In this document: piece by piece, positions 1 through 5,299 of the stretch | Layout: each line of letters starts with the position of its first letter | How positions within the stretch are numbered: position 1 is the stretch's first letter | Source: Lachnospiraceae bacterium | Lineage (GTDB): Bacteria; Bacillota; Clostridia; Lachnospirales; Lachnospiraceae | Direction of reading: 5' to 3' | Length of the DNA stretch: 8,697 nucleotides | Assembly: GCA_017380975.1 (NCBI GenBank) | Contig: JAFOCX010000092.1 | Location: 1-8,697, forward strand | Program-made: the position numbers and the translations under genes | Notes under the pieces: generated by a model | What the model saw: only the letters and a program-made list of their open reading frames with translations | The model's database searches: none | What the model was told of the DNA's origin: nothing

Positions 1-227
1 CCTTCATTCGACTGATCCAGAGCCGCGTGCTGTACGAGCTGAAGAACACCGATCTTATATGTTTCGCCGTCTGCTGCGGCTGCTGTTGTATCAGCGGCTG
101 CGGCTGTTGTCTCTGCCACAGTTGTAGCAGCGGCTGTTGTTTCTGCCGGTTTGGAAGAACATCCAGTCATAGAAAGTGCCATAGCACCTGCGAGGATCAG
201 GGATACGAGTTTTGTTGATTTCTTCAT
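1..227 (-). CDS. ABC transporter substrate-binding lipoprotein, TrpX-like (5' part only; C-terminus beyond left edge)
   Basis: Seventy-five codons are visible before the window ends. The N-terminus is a lipoprotein signal peptide: Lys2/Lys3/Lys6, a hydrophobic stretch at about 7-20, and a lipobox M-T-G-C with Cys23 as the predicted lipidated residue. Residues 28-53 form an Ala/Thr/Glu linker built on an approximately 10-residue period (AETTAAATTV, AETTAAAADT). The mature domain then begins with YKIGVLQLVQHAALDQSNEG, which closely resembles the first beta strand and ligand-contacting loop of the ABC_sub_bind family (PF04392, including tryptophan/tyrosine-binding TrpX). By family knowledge the protein would sit on the outer membrane face and deliver a small ligand, often an aromatic amino acid, to a permease and ATPase expected downstream (off the left edge). 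ATG at 225-227 is supported by an AGGAG at 237-241 with 9-nt spacing. Ligand identity cannot be read from this fragment. Confidence 0.85.
   Translation of the reverse strand, partial: MKKSTKLVSLILAGAMALSMTGCSSKPAETTAAATTVAETTAAAADTTAAAADGETYKIGVLQLVQHAALDQSNE
75..145 (-). repeat. Imperfect 30-bp tandem repeat encoding the lipoprotein linker
   Basis: The decamer CGGCTGTTGT (plus strand) occurs at 101-110 and again at 131-140, a 30-bp period. A diverged copy lies at about 77-87. The repeats encode the Ala/Thr/Glu linker between the lipidated cysteine and the binding domain. Such in-frame repeats can change copy number without shifting the frame. Confidence 0.6.
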
Positions 228-236
228 AGTATAAAT

Positions 237-241
237 CTCCT
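237..241 (-). promoter_or_regulatory. Ribosome binding site of the TrpX-like lipoprotein gene
   Basis: Minus-strand AGGAG lies 9 nt upstream of the ATG at 227. It fixes the start of the lipoprotein, in agreement with the signal peptide beginning MKKS. Confidence 0.75.
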
Positions 242-262
242 GTCTATGTATTTATTAATCGG

Positions 263-278
263 ATGTGCTTCTGCACAT
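263..278 (-). promoter_or_regulatory. Inverted repeat ATGTGC-4-GCACAT in the lipoprotein gene leader
   Basis: A perfect 6-bp inverted repeat with a 4-nt spacer (plus strand ATGTGC TTCT GCACAT). It lies about 17-33 nt downstream of the predicted transcription start. It could be a repressor operator or a small RNA hairpin protecting the 5' end. No run of U follows it, so it is not a terminator. The function is not known. Confidence 0.45.
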
Positions 279-281
279 TCA

Positions 282-296
282 TTGTTCCTTGAACAA
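282..296 (-). promoter_or_regulatory. Inverted repeat TTGTTC-3-GAACAA at the predicted transcription start
   Basis: A perfect 6-bp inverted repeat with a 3-nt spacer (TTGTTC CTT GAACAA on the plus strand). It spans roughly +1 to +14 relative to the start expected from the -10 box at 302-307. This is a classic position for a repressor operator. It could instead be a 5' stem in the mRNA. The cognate regulator is not visible in the window. Confidence 0.5.
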
Positions 297-301
297 GACC
301 G

Positions 302-330
302 ATTGTACCACCATTTCGCCACCGCGTCAA
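302..330 (-). promoter_or_regulatory. Sigma-A type promoter of the TrpX-like lipoprotein gene
   Basis: On the minus strand, TTGACG (325-330) and TACAAT (302-307) are separated by exactly 17 nt. Each differs from consensus by one base. Transcription would start near 295, giving a leader of about 68 nt, too short for a T-box or a large riboswitch. AT-rich repeats lie directly upstream. Confidence 0.78.
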
Positions 331-338
331 TACCCAAT

Positions 339-374
339 AACTTTAAACTTTTAAACTTTTATGCATTAAAGTTT
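339..374 (-). repeat. AT-rich direct and inverted AAACTTT repeats upstream of the promoter
   Basis: AAACTTTT occurs twice in direct tandem (345-352 and 353-360), preceded by a partial copy AACTTT (339-344). AAACTTT at 353-359 is also mirrored by AAAGTTT at 368-374 around a central ATGCAT palindrome (361-366). This makes a 22-bp dyad in which only the pair 360/367 breaks symmetry. The block occupies about -44 to -79 relative to the predicted start. It could be an UP element for RNA polymerase or the site of an activator or repressor. The repeats are seen; the role is inferred. Confidence 0.55.
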
Positions 375-402
375 TTATCAAATTATTTATACTTTTCAGA
401 CC

Positions 403-430
403 AAAAAAGAGCATCTATTTCCAGATGCCC
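403..430 (-). terminator. Rho-independent terminator overlapping the amidohydrolase stop codon
   Basis: On the minus strand an 8-bp stem (GGGCATCT with AGATGCTC, one G-U pair) closes a 6-nt loop and is followed directly by six T residues (403-408). The stop codon TAG (415-417) is inside the hairpin, so the last codons of the amidohydrolase form the left arm. It should end the NUDIX-amidohydrolase transcript and insulate the lipoprotein promoter. Confidence 0.85.
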
Positions 431-1236
431 TTTAAATGATAAACACGTTCTGCAGTTTTATAAAATACATTGTCCCAGTTTTCTTCCGGGATCAGCCACT
501 TTGTAAGTTCAATGTAATCTTTGTAATTGGCAAGGGGCCAATCGGTACCAAACATGAACTTGTCATAGTTGTCACAATAAGAAATCCATGTTTTCACCGT
601 ATCCAGATATAGTTTCTGTTTTTTCATCAATGCAGGAAGATCGACCTTGCCAACCAGAAGTCCGGAAAGATCGGCTGCCACGTTCTCATTCTTATCTACA
701 ACTGCTGCCGCATCCATCAGCCACGGATTACCGAAATGACACATGACAAACTGCACCTCTTTATGACGCACAGCTGCTTCATCCATGGTCAGAGGATGGC
801 TGTATTTTAAATATGCGTTGGAACCTGCCGTCTGGCCCATATGTACGGCTACCGGCTTCTTGTACTCCTTTGCGAGATCATAGATCGGCTCATATGCATC
901 ATCTGTGATGTAGAGTTTGTTGTATCCCGGATACAGCTTGATACCGACACATTCCTCTCGTTTCAGATTTGCTTCCACAAGATCATAGGCATCCGATAAT
1001 TTGTGTTCTGCCATGTAGCTTCTGTCAATTCCGATACAATAACGCATAAACTCAGGATAATTGTGTTTTTCAGGCTCCATTCCGCGATTTCCCATAACAA
1101 CTCCGCCGACGATGCCAAGTTCTTTATATGTCTCCTTTAAATGCTCTGCTGTGTTTACATGCTCTGCCTTTACCGCGAGTTCATCAAAATGTCCATATCC
1201 CGGGCAAAAATGAAAGTGTGCATCAATGATCCTCAT
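415..1236 (-). CDS. Metal-dependent amidohydrolase, amidohydro-related (PF04909-like) TIM-barrel family
   Basis: The 273-residue protein is a complete but compact member of the amidohydrolase superfamily. It starts with the metal-binding HxH motif on the first strand (D5-A-H7-F-H9). It also has K100 in VGIKLYPGY, H132 in VAVHMGQT, H167 in VMCHFGNPW, and the closing aspartate D232 in FMFGTDWP. In this family the HxH pair, further histidines and the aspartate hold one catalytic metal for hydrolysis or decarboxylation of a small carboxylated or cyclic substrate. No signal peptide is present, so it should be cytoplasmic. The substrate cannot be inferred. The start is supported by AGGAGG at 1242-1247, 5 nt upstream. 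No separate promoter is visible; it probably depends on read-through from the NUDIX gene 54 nt upstream. Its end overlaps a terminator. Confidence 0.85.
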   Translation of the reverse strand: MRIIDAHFHFCPGYGHFDELAVKAEHVNTAEHLKETYKELGIVGGVVMGNRGMEPEKHNYPEFMRYCIGIDRSYMAEHKLSDAYDLVEANLKREECVGIKLYPGYNKLYITDDAYEPIYDLAKEYKKPVAVHMGQTAGSNAYLKYSHPLTMDEAAVRHKEVQFVMCHFGNPWLMDAAAVVDKNENVAADLSGLLVGKVDLPALMKKQKLYLDTVKTWISYCDNYDKFMFGTDWPLANYKDYIELTKWLIPEENWDNVFYKTAERVYHLKGIWK

Positions 1237-1254
1237 GTTATCCTCCTATACATT

Positions 1255-1280
1255 AAAAACCCCTGCTTTCGCCAGGGGTT
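1255..1280 (-). terminator. Intergenic hairpin with short U tract between NUDIX and amidohydrolase genes
   Basis: A perfect 8-bp stem (AACCCCTG with CAGGGGTT) and 7-nt loop are followed by further T residues, giving five T in a row on the minus strand. It lies 10 nt after the NUDIX stop and 7 nt before the amidohydrolase ribosome binding site. It resembles a rho-independent terminator. No promoter fits between it and the next gene, so it is better read as a partial terminator or 3'-end stabiliser that lowers amidohydrolase expression. Confidence 0.7.
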
Positions 1281-1290
1281 CTTAATCATG

Positions 1291-1743
1291 CTAGAAATAT
1301 TTTCTGTTGCCCCAGAGGTTACTCCGTTTCAAATCCAGATACTCATTGTAGGCCTTCTCCAAGATCTGTTTTTCGTTGGAGAACTTTAAGAGATGATAGG
1401 CCTCATAAAACTTATAGTAGCCGGAATCAACGAAATATTCCTCTCGTTGTGGTTTACTGTAATAACTGTCTGCCATCATCAGATACCAATGGACGTCTTT
1501 CTCCACGGTATCCTGTGGGGTATTGAAAGAATACTGACTCTTTCCGATGTACTTGATGATCTGAGCAGATACACCTGTTTCTTCTTTCACTTCCCTAAGG
1601 GCTGTCTCTTTATACTCTTCGCCCGGTTCCACAGTTCCTTTCGGCAAAACCCATCCTTCGTACTTGTTTTTGTAATTCTTGTAAAGTACCAGAATCTTAC
1701 CTCTGAATATAACCACACCGCCACAGCTTGTTGCTTCTATCAT
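1291..1743 (-). CDS. NUDIX hydrolase (MutT / Ap4A hydrolase-like)
   Basis: The 150-residue protein contains a full NUDIX box: G36-x5-E42-x7-R50-E51-V52-x-E54-E55-x-G57-V58. This matches the consensus GX5EX7REUXEEXGU; the glutamates bind the divalent metal that drives hydrolysis of nucleoside diphosphate-linked compounds. The first strand (about 5-20, SCGGVVIFRGKILVLY) and the WVLPKG leading into the box are typical. The C-terminal helix after residue 118 (LLKFSNEKQILEKAYNEYL) resembles those of bacterial and animal Ap4A hydrolases, so a role in clearing diadenosine polyphosphates or similar nucleotides is plausible but unproven. It is cytoplasmic. ATG at 1741-1743 follows AGGAGG (1751-1756) by 7 nt. 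It has its own promoter (1809-1837) and is probably co-transcribed with the downstream amidohydrolase. Confidence 0.9.
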   Translation of the reverse strand: MIEATSCGGVVIFRGKILVLYKNYKNKYEGWVLPKGTVEPGEEYKETALREVKEETGVSAQIIKYIGKSQYSFNTPQDTVEKDVHWYLMMADSYYSKPQREEYFVDSGYYKFYEAYHLLKFSNEKQILEKAYNEYLDLKRSNLWGNRKYF

Positions 1744-1750
1744 CGCGATC

Positions 1751-1766
1751 CCTCCTAAACATTAGG
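1751..1766 (-). promoter_or_regulatory. NUDIX ribosome binding site partly inside a small hairpin
   Basis: AGGAGG lies at 1751-1756, 7 nt before the ATG. Half of it belongs to a perfect 5-bp inverted repeat CCTAA-3-TTAGG (1754-1766). A stem this short is probably weak, but it could modestly hide the ribosome binding site. Confidence 0.5.
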
Positions 1767-1808
1767 ATGGCGCACTGCCTCCCTAGGTGTGTTTGTCTAA
1801 CTGATGAT

Positions 1809-1837
1809 AGTATACTTCTTTTTAAAGATATTTGCAA
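1809..1837 (-). promoter_or_regulatory. Sigma-A type promoter of the NUDIX-amidohydrolase unit
   Basis: On the minus strand, TTGCAA (1832-1837) and TATACT (1809-1814) are separated by exactly 17 nt of A/T-rich spacer. The predicted start near 1802 gives a leader of about 60 nt. The -35 box lies only 24 nt past the stop codon of the S9 peptidase gene. Confidence 0.75.
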
Positions 1838-1861
1838 CCACTGATTTCAATTCAGGGGTGT

Positions 1862-3856
1862 TTATTCTGCCTTCAGATATTTCTCAAACCAGTTCACCAT
1901 CTCCGTCAAACGACGTACACGGTGCTTCGGTTTTCCTGCACGGGAAAGTTCATGGTTTTCACCATGGAACAGGCACATTCTTGCTTCTACACCATAATAT
2001 TTCAGAGCTGTGAACATCTGGAGCGCATCAGCCATATAGCAGCGGTAGTCCTGATCAGACTGGATAAACAATGTCGGTGTTTTCGCTCTGTGTGCCCATT
2101 TCAGCGGAGACTGCATCCACATATTCTCCAGATTGTTCCACGGATCACCTGCAACCTGCTCGATATCAAATGTAAAGCCAATGTCGGTTGTCATACTCAG
2201 TGTGATCCAGTTGGAGATACTTCTCTGAGAAACCACTGCAGCAAAACGATCGGTCTGGCCAATGATCCAGTTCGCCATAAATCCGCCGTAGCTTCCGCCC
2301 ATCATGCCGAGTCGTTTTTCATCCAGCTGCGGATATCTCTTCAGCACTTCATCGGTAAATGCCATCAGATTGTCATAATCCACCGTGCCGTAACGTCCGA
2401 TCAGATCTGCAAATACATTTCCTCGTCCATCGCTGCCCACCGGGTTTGTAAAGAATACGAAATATCCCATATTTGCAAACATCTGACTCTCATGGAAGAA
2501 GGTCGGACCAAATGTCGTTCTCGGACCGCCATGAACGGTCAGAATACCCGGATAAGTTTTGTTCGGGTCAAAATCAGCCGGTTTCATCACATAACCGTCT
2601 AATTCCACATCTTTATAATAGAATGTAAATTCTTCAATCGGGCAAACGTTGGATTCAGAAAGGATCTCATCATTAAAAGAAGTAAGTTTCTTTTCTCCAC
2701 CTGCGTCTGCACCTTTTTCAAGAGCATAGATCTCGGTAATTCCCAGATCACGGGCGCCTGCAAAATACAGGTTGCCGTCATTTACATCGATCGCGTGCAC
2801 GCTGCCCTGACGATCATTGATCAAAGTCATAACGCCATGCTTGTCGATTTTCGCGATCACACTCTGTTTTCTCAAGGTTACGATCGCATAAATATAATCT
2901 TCATCATGCACGATTCCCGGACCATCCACAAACTTACAGTCACAGCCGATGGAGTTTTTCACACTTGTATCAAACTCTGCGACAAAGTTGATCTCATTGT
3001 CTTCAATCGCGTAAAGCTCCGGATTTTCATTGATTCCGTATAATTCCATATCAGAACCGAGGAACAGAACCTTTCCATCCATCACACAAGCATAGTCCAC
3101 TCTCATATTGCCCTGCGGAACCAGTGTTTCACGACTTCCATCCGCAAGACTAATGCGGTACAGTCCCTGGTACTGGTCTCTTTTCTCAGTATAGAGATTT
3201 CCTGTGTAAAGAACAGAATCACCCTCAACCCAGAATTTCTCCACATTCTCGTAATCCGGACTGATGATCTCTGTCTTCTGACTCATCATGTCATAAACAG
3301 CCAGACGCATTCTCTTCTTATTTACCACACCCATGCCGTTTGCCCAGAACGGATGCTCATCAAAGACTTCATAATCCATCTCTTCTTTCCAGGCTTTCAC
3401 AGCTTCCGCTCTGGCTGCTGCATCCATAGAAGCAAAATCCGGGCGGCTGTAGTCGTATGCGATCGTAAGGATAAGCTTATCCTCTGCGAGCTTCATGGCT
3501 GTCACAAAATGCGGAACTGCAAATGCAAACTCTGCCTCGCCTCCATGAATGTTCATCTTGTAAAAGCATGTCCACTCTTCACCGTTTTTGATCTTCTCTG
3601 CATACGTCTTATCTCGGTTGGCTACAAATAAAATCTCTTCGGAGTTCAGCCAGATGAACTTACGTTCATTCTTTCCGCTTGTCAGCATTCTGTAAGATGC
3701 GGATTCCATGTCCATGAGCCACAGACAAGAATCATATTTGTTGTCCGCTTCATTTACAGTCACAACTGCAAACGCGCCGTGTTTTCCATCCGGTGCAACC
3801 GTAATACCGGTTGGATATTTGTAGTTCATAAAATCTTTGATACCGATGCTTTTCAT
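1862..3856 (-). CDS. S9 family serine peptidase (prolyl oligopeptidase / acylaminoacyl-peptidase type)
   Basis: The 664-residue protein has the two-part layout of the S9 family. The N-terminal region (to about 400) has repeated WD/beta-propeller-like strands. The C-terminal alpha/beta hydrolase (about 415-664) carries the triad. The nucleophile is S522 in GGSYGG, the acid is most likely D603 in SDQDYRC, and the base is H635 in HGENHELSR. HGGP at 442-445 is the oxyanion-hole loop usual in this family. By family knowledge such enzymes cleave short peptides or blocked N-termini, with the propeller excluding large proteins. There is no signal peptide, so it should act in the cytoplasm, perhaps on imported or recycled peptides. 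The start is supported by AGGGGG at 3864-3869 with 7-nt spacing. It is the last gene of the U32-SEDS-PBP run and starts 12 nt after the PBP gene. No strong terminator follows it. Confidence 0.92.
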   Translation of the reverse strand: MKSIGIKDFMNYKYPTGITVAPDGKHGAFAVVTVNEADNKYDSCLWLMDMESASYRMLTSGKNERKFIWLNSEEILFVANRDKTYAEKIKNGEEWTCFYKMNIHGGEAEFAFAVPHFVTAMKLAEDKLILTIAYDYSRPDFASMDAAARAEAVKAWKEEMDYEVFDEHPFWANGMGVVNKKRMRLAVYDMMSQKTEIISPDYENVEKFWVEGDSVLYTGNLYTEKRDQYQGLYRISLADGSRETLVPQGNMRVDYACVMDGKVLFLGSDMELYGINENPELYAIEDNEINFVAEFDTSVKNSIGCDCKFVDGPGIVHDEDYIYAIVTLRKQSVIAKIDKHGVMTLINDRQGSVHAIDVNDGNLYFAGARDLGITEIYALEKGADAGGEKKLTSFNDEILSESNVCPIEEFTFYYKDVELDGYVMKPADFDPNKTYPGILTVHGGPRTTFGPTFFHESQMFANMGYFVFFTNPVGSDGRGNVFADLIGRYGTVDYDNLMAFTDEVLKRYPQLDEKRLGMMGGSYGGFMANWIIGQTDRFAAVVSQRSISNWITLSMTTDIGFTFDIEQVAGDPWNNLENMWMQSPLKWAHRAKTPTLFIQSDQDYRCYMADALQMFTALKYYGVEARMCLFHGENHELSRAGKPKHRVRRLTEMVNWFEKYLKAE

Positions 3857-3863
3857 CTGTAAT

Positions 3864-3869
3864 CCCCCT
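3864..3869 (-). promoter_or_regulatory. S9 peptidase ribosome binding site touching the PBP stop codon
   Basis: Minus-strand AGGGGG begins at 3869, the last base of the PBP stop codon TAA (3869-3871). It lies 7 nt before the peptidase ATG. Ribosomes finishing the PBP would therefore cover the next initiation site, which suggests coupling. Confidence 0.7.
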
Positions 3870-5299
3870 TAATGTAAAAGATATGCATCAAACATCTGCC
3901 TTGCAATGGGAGCTGCTGCCTTACCGCCGGAACCACCCTCTTCTACGATCACGCAGACCGCAATTTCCGGATTTTCCGCCGGTGCATAGCCCACAAACCA
4001 GGCATGCGTTTCTTTTCCTTTTTCAAACTCTGCCGATCCGGTCTTACCTGCGACCGAGTATGCTTCTGTGCGCAAAGCAGATCCGGTTCCGTCCGTCACC
4101 ACCCGCTCAAGCAGAATCTGAAGTCCTTTTGCCTCCGTTGCCGTCATCAATTCCCCATACTGAGCCGGCATAAACTGTTTTACGATTTCTCCGTTTATAT
4201 TTTCCACACGTTCGATCAAATACGGCTGCATCAGCATACCGCCATTAGCAATCGCCGAAGTGAGCATCAGATTGTGCATTGGCGTCATCAATGTGCTGCC
4301 CTGACCGATCACAGTCTGGGCAATCTCCCATTCTTTCGCCCCGTCCTCCATCACATACATACTCTTGCTATATGGGATGGAAATCGGCTGTTCGCAATTA
4401 AACAATAACTGTTCCGAAAGATGTTTCAAACCTGTAAGATCCAATTCTTGTCCAAGGGATGAAAAAGCACCATTGCAGGAATTCGCAAAAGCCGCCTCAA
4501 AGTCCTGCTCACCATGAGCCGTTTTGTGATAACACTGAATGGTAAATCTCTGAAACTCATAGATTCCGTCGCAGCCAAAGCGATAATCGTTATACATACC
4601 CGGATGCTCTCTCATATACTGCAGCGCTGTTATGATCTTAAAAGTTGATCCCGGCGGATATAACCCCTGAGTTGCCCTGTTTAAGAGACGTGCTTCTGTC
4701 TGGTCTCCGTTTACCAGATCTTCCCACTGTTCATCGATCAGATTCGGATCAAACGTTGGTTTTGATACCATTGCAAGAACTTTTCCGGTGCCCGGTTCCA
4801 TGGCGATCACGGCTCCCTTTCGATCACCAAGTGCTTCATACGCAATGCTCTGCATGGTTTTGTCCAGTGTCGTTACAACCGTATCTCCGTCACTCTTTTT
4901 ATCTGCCAGCTGATCCATTGCCTTCGTAAACGGATTGATATGAGAACTCAGCAAATAATAATTTGCTAATGATTCTATACCTGTCTTTCCCATGGATGAA
5001 TATCCGACCACATGAGAAAACAAATCTCCCTGCGGATAGTTTCTCGTCTCTGTACCATTTTCCGAGATAATCGTCTCTGCCAAAATCGAACCGTCATCGG
5101 AAAGGATCTTTCCCCTCACAACCCGCTCTTCGAAACTATTTAATCTGGCACTGTTGTAAGGATTGTTGATCACATCCTCACTCTGAACCTGAATGAAATA
5201 TCCAAGGTACACACTCATTCCGATGAATAATCCCACGATCAGGTAAGTGATGAGGAGAATATTCCGGTTGGCTTTCGGATTTGGTTTAGCCTTCTTCAT
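3869..5299 (-). CDS. Class B penicillin-binding protein, peptidoglycan transpeptidase (short PbpA-like type)
   Basis: This 476-residue D,D-transpeptidase crosslinks peptidoglycan stem peptides outside the membrane. It has a Lys-rich cytoplasmic N-terminus, one transmembrane anchor at about 13-36, and a short linker including RGKILSDDG (62-70), the start of the PBP pedestal. A transpeptidase domain follows (about 158-476) with all three active-site motifs: S218-T-F-K221, S274-C-N276 and K419-T-G421. At 476 residues it is shorter than FtsI/SpoVD or PBP2, has a reduced pedestal and no PASTA repeats, and most resembles the PbpA type found beside rodA in Actinobacteria and Clostridia. ATG at 5297-5299 follows AGGAGG (5306-5311) by 6 nt. 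The start lies inside the SEDS gene (14-nt overlap), implying equal, coupled synthesis of the two partners. Elongation, division or sporulation role cannot be decided. Confidence 0.92.
   Translation of the reverse strand: MKKAKPNPKANRNILLITYLIVGLFIGMSVYLGYFIQVQSEDVINNPYNSARLNSFEERVVRGKILSDDGSILAETIISENGTETRNYPQGDLFSHVVGYSSMGKTGIESLANYYLLSSHINPFTKAMDQLADKKSDGDTVVTTLDKTMQSIAYEALGDRKGAVIAMEPGTGKVLAMVSKPTFDPNLIDEQWEDLVNGDQTEARLLNRATQGLYPPGSTFKIITALQYMREHPGMYNDYRFGCDGIYEFQRFTIQCYHKTAHGEQDFEAAFANSCNGAFSSLGQELDLTGLKHLSEQLLFNCEQPISIPYSKSMYVMEDGAKEWEIAQTVIGQGSTLMTPMHNLMLTSAIANGGMLMQPYLIERVENINGEIVKQFMPAQYGELMTATEAKGLQILLERVVTDGTGSALRTEAYSVAGKTGSAEFEKGKETHAWFVGYAPAENPEIAVCVIVEEGGSGGKAAAPIARQMFDAYLLH

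Noticed and set aside
27..218. Plus-strand frame rich in Cys and Gly opposite the lipoprotein gene
   Set aside because: It is the complement of the Ala/Thr repeat linker; the Cys/Gly richness is a by-product of GCC/GCT/ACA codons read backwards. The minus strand has promoter, ribosome binding site and lipobox.
228..300. T-box or riboswitch in the leader of the TrpX-like gene
   Set aside because: The leader predicted from the promoter is about 68 nt and contains only two short inverted repeats; no T-box sequence or antiterminator/terminator pair is present.
1755..1784. Possible six-codon leader peptide (GTG start at 1773-1775, M-R-H-P-N-V) before the NUDIX gene, with AGGGAGG upstream
   Set aside because: The AGGGAGG is only 2 nt from the GTG, too close for normal initiation, and the peptide has no regulatory codon run. 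I could not support attenuation.
1832..2602. Long plus-strand open frame (256 codons) opposite the S9 peptidase
   Set aside because: It lies wholly antisense to a gene with clear catalytic motifs, is rich in Cys and His as expected from an opposite-strand shadow, and has no recognisable domain.
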